A DNA stretch of 18,458 nucleotides from assembly GCA_038259155.1 (NCBI GenBank), contig JBBSPE010000087.1, forward strand, positions 1 through 18,458, in the 5' to 3' direction. The translations under genes and the position numbers were made by a program. Shown here in pieces: positions 7,224 to 15,041 of the stretch. Origin of the DNA: JAABRT01 sp038259155. GTDB taxonomy: Bacteria; Gemmatimonadota; Gemmatimonadetes; Gemmatimonadales; Gemmatimonadaceae. The notes beneath the pieces were generated by a model. That model searched no databases. It had not been told where the DNA came from and was given only the letters and a program-made list of their open reading frames with translations. Positions within the stretch are counted from its first letter, which is position 1. Every line of letters begins with the position of its first letter.

Positions 7224-7751
7224 TCAGGCGATGCGCGCCAGCCGGTAGATCGTAACGGCCGTATCGTCGAACTCGCGCCGGAAGACGCCGGGCGGCAGCA
7301 CGTGCGTTCTCGCATGCTCCACGGCCAGCACGCGCGCGAACCGGCTCTGCTGCCACCCCTCGATCACCCGGTCGAGCATCCGCGATTCGTAGGGCGGGTC
7401 CACGAACGCGAGATCATAGCGCCCCTCGGTGAGGGCTTGGGCGAACGGGAGCGCATCCTTCTTGAAGATGCGCGTGCGGTCACGCATGCCCAGGGCGGCC
7501 ACGTTGGCCTTGAGGGCGTGGAGGCTGGAGGGCCGGGTTTCCACGAAGTCGCAGCGTTTGGCGCCGCGCGACAACGCCTCGAGGCCGAGAGCACCCGTGC
7601 CGGCGAACAGGTCGAGCACGTTGGCGTCGGGCAGATCCGCGGCCAGCACGTCCAGCAGGGCCGCCCGCACATGCTCAGCGGTGGGCCGGACGCGGAAGTC
7701 GTTAGGGGACGTGAGATGCCGCCCGGCATGCTTGCCGGCCACGATTCTCAT
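7224..7751 (-). CDS. rsmD: 16S rRNA (guanine966-N2)-methyltransferase
   Basis: A 175-residue class I S-adenosylmethionine methyltransferase that methylates G966 of 16S rRNA during small-subunit assembly. The N-terminus MRIVAGKHAGRHL followed by VRPTAEHVRAALLDVL is characteristic of RsmD. The SAM-binding motif I is at 45-64 (VLDLFAGTGALGLEALSRGA) and the catalytic DPPY motif at 118-121. The length fits the family (about 180-200). ATG 7751 was chosen because the family starts at MRIVAG; an open extension to 7880 has no similarity. A GGGA lies 8 bases before the start. The usual neighbour coaD is not present here; instead the DUF3108 gene is divergent across 196 bases and the cytochrome b gene follows. 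Confidence 0.93.
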   Translation of the reverse strand: MRIVAGKHAGRHLTSPNDFRVRPTAEHVRAALLDVLAADLPDANVLDLFAGTGALGLEALSRGAKRCDFVETRPSSLHALKANVAALGMRDRTRIFKKDALPFAQALTEGRYDLAFVDPPYESRMLDRVIEGWQQSRFARVLAVEHARTHVLPPGVFRREFDDTAVTIYRLARIA

Positions 7752-7947
7752 GGCAGGCGTCCCAACGGCGGGAACGAGGCGAAATGCGAAGGAGTTGGCA
7801 CGACGCAAACTACTCGCAAGCAAGCTGTTACGATGCAGAGTGGCGGATCGCCGAACCATTTCCGCCCCACCGGGAACCATGCCGGAGGCATTGGGCTACA
7901 ACGAGGGTGTGCTCGACGCACACGATTCCCCTGACGTTCGATCCAGA

Positions 7948-8817
7948 ATGAATGCTTCACAGCTTGGGCGCCGCTGGCGCCCGTTGATGGCTTCGGCCCT
8001 GCTCATGAGCCTCTCCGGCATGCTGCCGTCCGACGACGCGGTCGCGGCGCCGGGTCCGACCGTCGTGCAGGCCGCCGGCGACGAGCGTGAGGAGGAGTCG
8101 TGGGCGCCGGTGCCGTTCGGCGTGGGCGAGCTCCTGGAGTATGAGCTCGAGGCCAAGTGGTTCCTCGTCCGCGGTGGCGGCACGGCATCCCTGAATGTGG
8201 AGGCCATCGACACCATTCACGGGCATCCAACCTACCGGCTGGGTTTTCGCACGCGTGGTGGCATCACGCTGTTCAAGATCAACGACCTCCAGCATTCCTG
8301 GCTGGACGTGAACACACTGTTTTCCCGTCGGTTTGAGCAGAAGCTCGATCAGACCGGCTATTCCCGCGATCGCACCTATGATTTCCTGCCCAAGGAAATG
8401 CGGTTTGTTGCGCTCGAAAATCCGGCAGACAGCGGCCGGCTCGCCACGCCGGAACCGCTTGATGACGTATCATTCATCTACCACATCCGGACGCTGCCGC
8501 TCGTGGTGGGCAAAACGTACACGGCCGCCCGCTACTTCAAGCAGGAAGGCAATCCGGTCACGGTGAAGGTGCTGCGCACCGAGCGCATCAGGGTGCCGGC
8601 CGGCGAGTTCGACGCGATCGTGGTGAAGCCGGTCATCCGCACCAAGGGACTGTTCAGCGAGGGCGGTGAGGCCGAGGTGTGGTTCTCAAACGACGAACGC
8701 CGGATTCCGCTCAAGGTGCGGGCCAAGGTGAGCATCGCCACACTTACCATGGAGCTCAAACAGTTGTCCACCGGCAGGCGTGGCGCGAGTGAACCGCTTG
8801 CGCCTCCGCCACGGTAG
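7948..8817 (+). CDS. Exported DUF3108-domain protein
   Basis: A 289-residue protein with a likely signal peptide (GRRWRPLMASALLMSLSGML, cleavage perhaps after AVAA near residue 34), so it is periplasmic or envelope-located. The remainder looks like the DUF3108 family: FGVGELLEYELEAKWFLVRGG at the domain start, a central SFIYHIRTLPLVVGKTY and the later VPAGEFDAIVVKP, followed by VWFSNDERRIPLKVRAK. These proteins are beta-rich with no established reaction; I assign no function. The open frame extends upstream to 7429, but that part overlaps rsmD in antisense and is not protein-like; ATG 7948 directly precedes the signal peptide, and ATG 7879 is the main alternative. No strong Shine-Dalgarno is visible. 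It converges on the TetR gene with only two bases between the stop codons. Confidence 0.83.
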   Translation: MNASQLGRRWRPLMASALLMSLSGMLPSDDAVAAPGPTVVQAAGDEREEESWAPVPFGVGELLEYELEAKWFLVRGGGTASLNVEAIDTIHGHPTYRLGFRTRGGITLFKINDLQHSWLDVNTLFSRRFEQKLDQTGYSRDRTYDFLPKEMRFVALENPADSGRLATPEPLDDVSFIYHIRTLPLVVGKTYTAARYFKQEGNPVTVKVLRTERIRVPAGEFDAIVVKPVIRTKGLFSEGGEAEVWFSNDERRIPLKVRAKVSIATLTMELKQLSTGRRGASEPLAPPPR

Positions 8818-8819
8818 GC

Positions 8820-9461
8820 CTATAGCTCGTCACGGCGCTCGTCGGACGACTCGACAGCACCGGCCGGCGCCGGAAACACCTGCATTGCTGATTCCACCAC
8901 GGATGTGAGCACCGTCGCGCAGGCCTGACTCCGCGCCTGGACGCTGAGTCCAGTCACGATCGTGCCGAAAAACTGCGCCAGTGCCAACGGATCCGCCTCG
9001 GTCGGCAACTCGCCGTTCTGTCGCGCCCGCTCAAGTCGAGTGGCCAGCGCGTCTGTTATGCCCTGCAGCGCGCTCACGAGGGCGCAACGGACGGCGGCCG
9101 GCATCGCGGCAGACGCGCTGGCGCTCGCCCCGCTGGCGATGAGGCAGCCTCCGGGTTCCCCGGGGTCGGTATATAGCGCGACCAGCGAGTGCAGGAACGT
9201 GCGCACCGCCTGCCGCGCATCCGGAGTGGCGTGCAGCGCGGCGATCCGCACCGCACCCTCCCGATCTGCGTAGCGTCGCAGGGCGGCCAGATAGAGCGCC
9301 TCCTTGTTGCCGTACGCCGCGTACAAGCTGGGTTTGCTCACGCCGGCGGCCTCGCAGAGCGCCTGCACCGACGCGCCCTCGAAACCGTCTCGCCAGAACA
9401 CCGGAAGCACCCGGTCCAGCGCGCTGTCCGGGTCGAACTCCCGGGGTCGGCCACGCACCAT
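8820..9461 (-). CDS. TetR-family transcriptional repressor
   Basis: A 213-residue regulator. The N-terminal helix-turn-helix is clear: ASVQALCEAAGVSKPSLYAAYGNKEALY at about 30-57, preceded by RGRPREFD, a typical TetR N-terminus. The rest is the helical ligand-binding/dimer domain, with the GGCLIASGASA segment containing Cys106; other cysteines are 36, 126 and 181. E. coli NemR, which controls an Old Yellow Enzyme and senses HOCl and electrophiles, has its sensing cysteine in a similar GCL segment. The gene is divergent from an Old Yellow Enzyme gene with two palindromes in between, so it most likely represses that gene and itself. ATG 9461 is preferred (GGCGGA 8 bases upstream); a GTG at 9467 would add two residues. 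Confidence 0.92.
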   Translation of the reverse strand: MVRGRPREFDPDSALDRVLPVFWRDGFEGASVQALCEAAGVSKPSLYAAYGNKEALYLAALRRYADREGAVRIAALHATPDARQAVRTFLHSLVALYTDPGEPGGCLIASGASASASAAMPAAVRCALVSALQGITDALATRLERARQNGELPTEADPLALAQFFGTIVTGLSVQARSQACATVLTSVVESAMQVFPAPAGAVESSDERRDEL

Positions 9462-9501
9462 ATGCACTATCCGCCAGTTGATTCGGGAAGATGGGTTGCA
9501 C

Positions 9502-9519
9502 TATAAGTACCGATCGGTA
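9502..9519. promoter_or_regulatory. TetR operator site 1 (perfect 12-base palindrome)
   Basis: TACCGATCGGTA at 9508-9519 is a perfect palindrome, preceded by TATAAG at 9502-9507. It lies in the 149-base gap between the divergent TetR and Old Yellow Enzyme genes. The ACCGATCGGT core is like the ACCG-CGGT half-sites of many TetR repressors of ene-reductase genes. It probably overlaps the enzyme promoter (TTGCAC at 9496-9501 is a possible -35). Confidence 0.7.
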
Positions 9520-9526
9520 GTTTATG

Positions 9527-9545
9527 TACCATTCGGTAACTTATA
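9527..9545. promoter_or_regulatory. TetR operator site 2 (imperfect palindrome)
   Basis: TACCATTCGGTA at 9527-9538 repeats site 1 with changes in the left half, 19 bases further on, and is followed by CTTATA at 9540-9545. TATAAG before site 1 and CTTATA after site 2 make the whole 9502-9545 block an imperfect inverted repeat. Two sites about two helical turns apart suit two repressor dimers on one face and would cover both divergent promoters. Confidence 0.65.
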
Positions 9546-9610
9546 CGGCCCGGCAGCAGACCGCACGTCTGTGGTCGCGTGAAATCATTCCTCCCTGAGA
9601 TACGCCAGCC

Positions 9611-10714
9611 ATGCTCTTCGAACCCTACCGTCTCGGCCCTATCGCCCTCGCCAACCGTTTGGTGATGGCGCCCATGACCCGCAGTCGTGCCACGACCGAT
9701 CATACGCCCACGCCGATCATGGCGGAATATTACGCGGCCAGAGCGGCGATGGGATTGATCATCACCGAGGGCACCTCACCGGCGCCCGAGGGGTTGGGAT
9801 ACGCGCGCATCCCGGGCCTCTACAGCGACGAGCAGGTGAGCGCGTGGCGCCATGTGACCGACGCGGTGCACGCCGCCGGCGGCCACATCTTCGCACAGCT
9901 CATGCACGTGGGACGTGTGGCGCACGTGCAAAACCTCCCGGAAGGCGTCGCGGTCGTTGGCGCCACGAGCGAGGCAGCACCAGGCATGATGTACACGGAT
10001 GCGGACGGCCCGCAGCCACACTCCGCCCCGCACGCCCTGACCATTCCGGAAATTGCTGATGCGGTGGCCGGCTATGCGCACAGTGCCTCGCGCGCCATCG
10101 AAGCCGGCTTTGATGGCGTGGAGCTGCATGCCGCCAACGGCTATCTCATCGAACAGTTTCTGAATGCCAACGTCAACACGCGCAGCGACGCGTACGGCGG
10201 CAGCGCCAGCGCACGAAACCGTTTCGCGCTTGAAGTGGCGAAGGCCACCATCGCGGCGGTTGGCGCGGAACGCGTGGGAATTCGGGTGTCGCCGTATGGC
10301 GTGTTCAACGGAACGGGCCCGTACGACGACGTGGAAGCGCAGTATCTCTCGCTCGCGCACGAGCTGCACGCACTTGGCCTGGTGTACCTGCATCTTGTGG
10401 ACCACTCGTCCATGGGCGCACCCACCGTCCCGGTGTCCTTCAAGCAGGCGTTGCGTGCCACGTTCAGCGGCACCTTTATCGGCTCCGGGGGTCTCGATCA
10501 GGAATCGGCCGAGGCGATGCTCGAGGCGAAGGACGCGGATCTCGTGGCGTTTGGCCGCGCGTCGCTCGCCAATCCCGACCTCGTCCAACGCTTCCAGACC
10601 AGCGCCGCTCTCAACGAACCGGACCCGAGCACCTTCTACACACCCGGTCCCGCGGGGTACACGGACTATCCCGTACTCAGCGAGACCGAGCACACCACGC
10701 AAGCGCACGCCTGA
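9611..10714 (+). CDS. Old Yellow Enzyme family ene-reductase (NADH:flavin oxidoreductase)
   Basis: A 367-residue FMN-dependent TIM-barrel enzyme that reduces activated C=C bonds, and in relatives also nitro groups and N-ethylmaleimide, using NAD(P)H. Family marks in order: LFEPYRLGPIALANRLVMAPMTR at the N-terminus (Thr23 near FMN), FAQLMHVGR (Gln96, His99), the substrate-binding His173/Asn176 pair with Tyr178 in ELHAANGYLIEQFLN, then RSDAYGGS..NR (191-204) and a C-terminal phosphate-binding segment GSGGLD with VAFGRASLANPDLVQRF. It resembles the classical NemA/XenB group in length and residues. It is cytoplasmic. The divergent TetR gene and palindromic operators suggest induction by electrophiles. 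The ATG at 9611 lacks a strong Shine-Dalgarno. It converges on the PEP carboxylase gene. Confidence 0.95.
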   Translation: MLFEPYRLGPIALANRLVMAPMTRSRATTDHTPTPIMAEYYAARAAMGLIITEGTSPAPEGLGYARIPGLYSDEQVSAWRHVTDAVHAAGGHIFAQLMHVGRVAHVQNLPEGVAVVGATSEAAPGMMYTDADGPQPHSAPHALTIPEIADAVAGYAHSASRAIEAGFDGVELHAANGYLIEQFLNANVNTRSDAYGGSASARNRFALEVAKATIAAVGAERVGIRVSPYGVFNGTGPYDDVEAQYLSLAHELHALGLVYLHLVDHSSMGAPTVPVSFKQALRATFSGTFIGSGGLDQESAEAMLEAKDADLVAFGRASLANPDLVQRFQTSAALNEPDPSTFYTPGPAGYTDYPVLSETEHTTQAHA

Positions 10715-10722
10715 TCTTCTGA

Positions 10723-10739
10723 CCGGGGCATTCACCCGG
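10723..10739. terminator. Short hairpin between convergent genes
   Basis: CCGGG at 10723-10727 and CCCGG at 10735-10739 form a 5-base stem with a 7-base loop in the 33-base gap between the convergent enzyme and ppc stops. There is no T-run on either strand, so it is a weak bidirectional terminator candidate. Confidence 0.35.
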
Positions 10740-10747
10740 CGATCACG

Positions 10748-13558
10748 TCATCCGCTGTTGCGCAGTCCCGCCGAGATGCCGTTGATCGTGAGGTGAATGC
10801 CCCGCTCGATGCGCTCGTCGCTTGTCCCATCGGCGGCGGCATCCCGTTCGCGCTGACGACGCAGCAGCGCGATCTGCAGGTGATTGAGGGGGTCCATGTA
10901 CGCGAAACGATTCGCAATGGACTGCTCGAGTGCCGGACTGTGCTCCAGCAGGCGCGACTGTCGGGTGATCGTGAGCACCGCCTCGCGCGTCCGGTGCCAT
11001 TCCGCCGAGATGCGTGAGAAGATGCTGTCGCGCAGTGTATCGTCGCGTACCAGCTCCGCATAGCGCGACGCGACCGCCAAGTCCGACTTGGCGAGCACCA
11101 TGTCCATGTTTGACAGCAGCATTTCGAAGAACGGCCATGCCGTGGCCATCTGCTGCAGTGTGGCAAGACCGTCGGGCACTTCCTCGAGCCACTGGGTGAC
11201 CGCGCTGCCGAAGCCGTACCAGCCCGGCAGCAGCAGCCGGCACTGCGCCCACGAGAACACCCAGGGAATTGCGCGCAGATCCTCGATGCGATCGGATCCG
11301 CGGCGTGACGACGGCCGGCTGCCGATGTTCAGCGTGGCAATCTCCGAAAGCGGCGTGGACTCCCGGAAATACTGCGGGAATCCAGGTGTGTCGTACACAA
11401 GCGCACGATAGGCGCGGTTGGCGTGCGCTGACAGGGCGTCCATTACCGGGTGAAACGCCGCCGTGGATGTCACGTGGTTTTCGCGATCGGTGAGCGTGGC
11501 CTCGAGCGTGGCCGCCATGAGCATCTCGAGATTGCGCCGGCCCACATCTGGCGTGGCGTACTTGGCGGTGATCACCTCGCCCTGCTCCGTTACGCGGATC
11601 TGGCCACTCACCGCGCCGCTCGGCTGCGCGACCACCGCCTGATAGCTGGGACCGCCGCCGCGTCCAACCGACCCACCGCGTCCGTGAAACAGTCGCAGCG
11701 TCACGCCGTGCGCAGCGAACACGCGTGCCAGCGCCATTTCGGCCTGATACAACTCCCAGCCGGACGTGAGGTAGCCGCCGTCCTTGTTGCTGTCGGAGTA
11801 GCCGAGCATGATCTCCTGCACGTTGCCGGCGGCCGTGATCAGCGCACGGAGACGCGGCAGTGCAAACGCGGATTCCATGGTGGTGCCGGCTTCTCGCAGG
11901 TCGTCAATGGTCTCGAACAGCGGGATGACCTGCAGACCCACCGCCGGCGACGGCTGCAGCGTGAGCAACCCGGCCTCGCGCTGCATCAACAGCACTTCCA
12001 AGAGGTCGGACACACCATCGCACTTTGAAATGATGTAGTGCGGCAGCGTGGCCGCGCCGTATTGCTGGCGCAGGTCATGGGCGGCGAACACGATCGCCAG
12101 TTCGCGCTGCGTCTCCTCGGAATACGACAAGTATGACGCATACAGCGGTCGCGTTCCGCCGATCTCCTCGTGCAACAGCGCAACGCGAGCGGCCTCGTCA
12201 AGCGCGAGGTAGTCGTCACACACGCCCGCCACGGACAACAGCTCCGCGACCACGCGTTCGTGCACGTCGGCGTTTTGTCGGAGATCCACCGGCGCGAGGT
12301 GAAACCCGAACACATCCACCGCCCGTCCCAACCGGCGCAGACGCCCAGTCGCGAGTAGCGCCACGTCGTGTGTCACCAGCGACGCCCGCACCACCTCGAG
12401 ATCGCGCGCGAATTCTTCCGCCGACGCGTACGGCGTCCGCACGCCCACGGCCGCGCGCACCGGACGCGCGTGATCAAGCGATTCGGTCGTGGCGGCAAGG
12501 CGCGCGTAGATGCCGATCAGGGCGCGGCGATAGGGTTCGTCGAGTCGCTGTAGCGATGTGTCTGGCGACGCGTCGGACAGCGCCTGCAGCTCCGGGCTCA
12601 CCTCAAGCAGGAGCTGCGAGAGCGGCAGGTCCTCGCCCAGCGCGTGCACCTCATCAAGATAGAACGCCAGCGCCGCGGCTGACTGCAGTCGCACGGTTTC
12701 CCGCAGCGTGTCCGCCGAAACGAACGGGTTGCCATCACGATCGCCGCCAATCCAGCTCCCGACACGAAAAAAACTCGGCAGTGACCACTCGCGATCAGGG
12801 AACCGTGCGCGCAGCTCGTCTTCCGTCTGTCCGTACAATGACGGCAATTCGGTGAGAAACGTGCTCGCAAAGTAGTGCACGCCGTTCTTCACCTCGTCGA
12901 TCACGTGCAGGCGCGTGGGGCGCACCATGCGGGTGTGCCACATGGTGAGCACGTGCTGCGCGAGTGCGGTGTCACTCTGTCGTGCTTCGTCCGGCGTGAG
13001 CGCCACGCGATCGCGCCGTTCGAGCAGTTCGGCAATGGCGCGCAGGTCGCGCTGCGTGCTCTGCCGACGCACCTCCGTGGGATGCGCCGTGAGCACCGGC
13101 GAGATCATCGCGTTCGCAAAAAACTGTGCAATGCGATCGCCAACCGCAGCCGATGCGTCGCCCGACGCCGTCGCATGCGCCGCTGCCACCACGGCGAGTG
13201 CGTGCGCAAGCGTTCCGACCGGCGGTGGCGCGTCGCTGCGATCTTCCGCGCGCCGTTCGCGCAACAGGTGCGCGTCTTCCGCGACATTCGCGAGCTGCAG
13301 AAAATACGCGAAGGCGCGCACCACGGATATCATGCGCTCCTGCGGCAGGTCGGCGAGCAGACTGCCGAGCGCGTCGCGATCTTCCTGACGACCCTCCCGG
13401 GCAAAGCGCACGGCCGTCTGCCGCACGGTTTCCACGAGCTCGAACGTCTCCACGCCCGCTTGGTCGCGCACGGTATCGCCGAGCACGCGGCCGAGCAGGC
13501 GGATGTCATCGCGCAACGAGCGCTCGGGCTCCGGCGTGGAAGAGACAGGTGTGGGCAT
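10748..13558 (-). CDS. ppc: Phosphoenolpyruvate carboxylase
   Basis: A 936-residue cytoplasmic enzyme that makes oxaloacetate from phosphoenolpyruvate and bicarbonate, refilling the TCA cycle. Catalytic motifs are intact: VLTAHPTEVRRQ with His159, GGDRDGNP at 271-278, GYSDSNKDGGYLTSGW with Lys592, and FHGRGGSVGRGGGP with the glycine/arginine loop at 626-636. C-terminal marks are IPWVFSWAQCRLLLPGWYGFG and the terminal GLRNSG. As recalled from E. coli, the aspartate feedback site uses Lys773 and Asn881; equivalents seem to be Lys824 (LAKSDL) and Asn934, so feedback inhibition may be kept. The start ATG 13558 (MPTPVSS) gives the usual length; the frame is open to 13846, but that stretch is intergenic repeat sequence plus the divergent gene's start. 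It is transcribed alone, convergent with the ene-reductase gene. Confidence 0.97.
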   Translation of the reverse strand: MPTPVSSTPEPERSLRDDIRLLGRVLGDTVRDQAGVETFELVETVRQTAVRFAREGRQEDRDALGSLLADLPQERMISVVRAFAYFLQLANVAEDAHLLRERRAEDRSDAPPPVGTLAHALAVVAAAHATASGDASAAVGDRIAQFFANAMISPVLTAHPTEVRRQSTQRDLRAIAELLERRDRVALTPDEARQSDTALAQHVLTMWHTRMVRPTRLHVIDEVKNGVHYFASTFLTELPSLYGQTEDELRARFPDREWSLPSFFRVGSWIGGDRDGNPFVSADTLRETVRLQSAAALAFYLDEVHALGEDLPLSQLLLEVSPELQALSDASPDTSLQRLDEPYRRALIGIYARLAATTESLDHARPVRAAVGVRTPYASAEEFARDLEVVRASLVTHDVALLATGRLRRLGRAVDVFGFHLAPVDLRQNADVHERVVAELLSVAGVCDDYLALDEAARVALLHEEIGGTRPLYASYLSYSEETQRELAIVFAAHDLRQQYGAATLPHYIISKCDGVSDLLEVLLMQREAGLLTLQPSPAVGLQVIPLFETIDDLREAGTTMESAFALPRLRALITAAGNVQEIMLGYSDSNKDGGYLTSGWELYQAEMALARVFAAHGVTLRLFHGRGGSVGRGGGPSYQAVVAQPSGAVSGQIRVTEQGEVITAKYATPDVGRRNLEMLMAATLEATLTDRENHVTSTAAFHPVMDALSAHANRAYRALVYDTPGFPQYFRESTPLSEIATLNIGSRPSSRRGSDRIEDLRAIPWVFSWAQCRLLLPGWYGFGSAVTQWLEEVPDGLATLQQMATAWPFFEMLLSNMDMVLAKSDLAVASRYAELVRDDTLRDSIFSRISAEWHRTREAVLTITRQSRLLEHSPALEQSIANRFAYMDPLNHLQIALLRRQRERDAAADGTSDERIERGIHLTINGISAGLRNSG

Positions 13559-13615
13559 GGCGACGCGTGGGGGCAGAGGGACGCGGGAGGGGAACTGCCT
13601 GAAGGTATCGGTGGT

Positions 13616-13627
13616 GCCCGCGCGGGC
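13616..13627. repeat. 12-base GC palindrome upstream of ppc
   Basis: GCCCGCGCGGGC is a perfect palindrome lying 58 bases before the ppc start and close to the AT-rich GGTTATACT segment. It could be an operator or form a hairpin in the ppc leader; in such GC-rich DNA it could also be chance. Confidence 0.4.
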
Positions 13628-13631
13628 GCAG

Positions 13632-13639
13632 GTTATACT
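13632..13639. promoter_or_regulatory. Overlapping -10-like elements for ppc and the FG-GAP operon
   Basis: GTTATACT reads TATACT on the plus strand and TATAAC on the minus strand, the only AT-rich patch in the 229-base divergent gap. It could serve as -10 for either direction, but I see no convincing -35 on either side. Confidence 0.3.
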
Positions 13640-13672
13640 CGAAAGGGCGCCGCGTGTTGTCGCCGCGCCGCG

Positions 13673-13711
13673 TCTCCACATCGCGTTTCCACATCGCGTC
13701 TCAGCATCGCG
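13673..13711. repeat. Three tandem 13-base repeats in the ppc/FG-GAP gap
   Basis: TCTCCACATCGCG (13673-13685), TTTCCACATCGCG (13686-13698) and TCTCAGCATCGCG (13699-13711) follow one another directly, differing at one or two bases. They lie between the two divergent genes, upstream of both starts. They may be a binding array or a slippage product. Confidence 0.8.
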
Positions 13712-13787
13712 TCGGGCAACCCGTCCGCAGCCTCCGCTGCGCCACCCGCCATCACCGTGAGTGCGCCCGATGGCGCGAGGGCCCGCT

Positions 13788-15041
13788 ATGTCCCGATCTC
13801 GATCGTTGCCTGCGCACACGCGGGTACACCCCCCGTTCATTCGCATGGGTATGCTGTGCGGCGCCGCGTTGGTATTGCACGCGTGTACACGCGCTGATCA
13901 GTCTGCGGGATCGGGCGAGCCGCTGGCGGGCGAGCCGCTGGCGGCCTCAGCCGTGGCCGCCGTTCCGCTCGACGTGGCCTCGCTGCCGCAGTTCGACCGC
14001 ACGCTGCTGCTCGAGACCACGTCGGAGACGTCGGCCAACGTGAGTTTTGGCGACGTGAACGGCGACGGGCTGCTCGATATCGTGCTGGCCAAGGGTCGGC
14101 ACTGGCCGCTCGTGGACCGGGTGCTCCTCACCGACGGCCGCGGGAACATCACGCGACAGTACGATCTGGGTATTGCATCTGATCGCTCCTACGCCGGCCT
14201 GCTCGCCGACCTCGACGGAGACGGGGATCTGGACGTGGTGATCAGCAACGACAATCCCGACCCCAAGCTCGTGTACCTGAACGACGGCACGGGCACCTTT
14301 CGCGTGGGGTCGCAGTACGGCAAGGCCGAGTGGCAGACCCGCAACGCGAGTGTCGCAGACCTGAACAATGACGGCCTGCTCGACATCGTGGTGGCCAACC
14401 GCACGAACAGCGGCGCGAACTTCTTCTGCCTGAACCGTGGGGCCGGACAGTTCGACGATGAGTGCACGGCCTTCGCGACCGAACCAACCACCACCGTTAC
14501 GCCGGCCGACTTCAATGGAGATCACCTCATGGACCTAGCCGTTCCGCACCGCAACGGCGGGCAGAGCTTCGTGTACCTGGCCCAGCCGGCGGCCACGTAT
14601 TCCACCGCGCGACGCATTCCGTTCGGGCCGGCCGACGCGGCCATTCGCATGACGGCCGCTCTCGACCTGGATGCTGACGGCGTGCTCGACCTCGTCGCAA
14701 TTCATGCAGAAGAGGGCGTGCAGCTCTACTTTGGGCGCGTCGATGGGACATTTGCGGACGGCGTTCCGATCGCCGGCGCAGACGACACGCCGTATGCGCT
14801 GCTGGTGCGTGACCTCAATGGCGACGGCCGGCCCGACATCATCGTGGGCAACGTCGAACAAGCGTCCCGGGTCTACTTCAACTCCGGTGACGGGCGCGTC
14901 TATCATGCCGTGTCGTTCGGTGACGGCGCCGGCTCGGTGTACGGGCTCGATGTCGCCGATCTCGACGGCGACGGACAGCTCGACATCGCGGCCGCGCGCT
15001 CCGATGCCCCCAACATCGTATTCTTCGGCCGGCGGCCATGA
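13788..15041 (+). CDS. FG-GAP/VCBS repeat lipoprotein, probable seven-bladed beta-propeller
   Basis: A 417-residue exported protein. Residues 1-33 look like a lipoprotein signal (arginine-rich start, MGMLCGAALVLHAC, lipobox cysteine Cys33). The mature part has seven calcium-loop repeats of the DxNxDGxxD type beginning near residues 89, 141, 191, 241, 293, 342 and 391, spaced 49-52 residues: for example DVNGDGLLDI, DLDGDGDLDV, DLNNDGLLDI, DLNGDGRPDI, DLDGDGQLDI. Seven such units at about 50 residues fit a closed beta-propeller. Repeat 4 (DFNGDHLMD) is the least canonical. The role is probably binding at the cell surface or in the periplasm; no enzyme motif is seen. ATG 13788 has GAGG 7 bases upstream; GTG 13761 and ATG 13770 are less likely. 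A perfect 15-base direct repeat (13915-13944) encodes GEPLAGEPLA after the lipobox. The stop overlaps the next start (ATGA). Confidence 0.9.
   Translation: MSRSRSLPAHTRVHPPFIRMGMLCGAALVLHACTRADQSAGSGEPLAGEPLAASAVAAVPLDVASLPQFDRTLLLETTSETSANVSFGDVNGDGLLDIVLAKGRHWPLVDRVLLTDGRGNITRQYDLGIASDRSYAGLLADLDGDGDLDVVISNDNPDPKLVYLNDGTGTFRVGSQYGKAEWQTRNASVADLNNDGLLDIVVANRTNSGANFFCLNRGAGQFDDECTAFATEPTTTVTPADFNGDHLMDLAVPHRNGGQSFVYLAQPAATYSTARRIPFGPADAAIRMTAALDLDADGVLDLVAIHAEEGVQLYFGRVDGTFADGVPIAGADDTPYALLVRDLNGDGRPDIIVGNVEQASRVYFNSGDGRVYHAVSFGDGAGSVYGLDVADLDGDGQLDIAAARSDAPNIVFFGRRP
13915..13944. repeat. Perfect 15-base direct repeat (two copies)
   Basis: GCGAGCCGCTGGCGG occurs at 13915-13929 and again at 13930-13944, in frame, encoding the duplicated GEPLA linker behind the lipobox of the FG-GAP protein. 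It looks like a recent in-frame duplication in a linker. Confidence 0.85.

Noticed and set aside
7429..7947. N-terminal extension of the DUF3108 protein
   Set aside because: It would run antisense through most of rsmD and would bury the signal peptide.
13100..13760. Several plus-strand frames with Arg/Pro-rich products across the ppc start
   Set aside because: No domain, no ribosome binding site, and they overlap a well-supported ppc gene.
13559..13846. N-terminal extension of PEP carboxylase by 96 residues
   Set aside because: The extension is encoded by the repeat-containing intergenic region and overlaps the start of the FG-GAP gene; the normal family length is reached from 13558.
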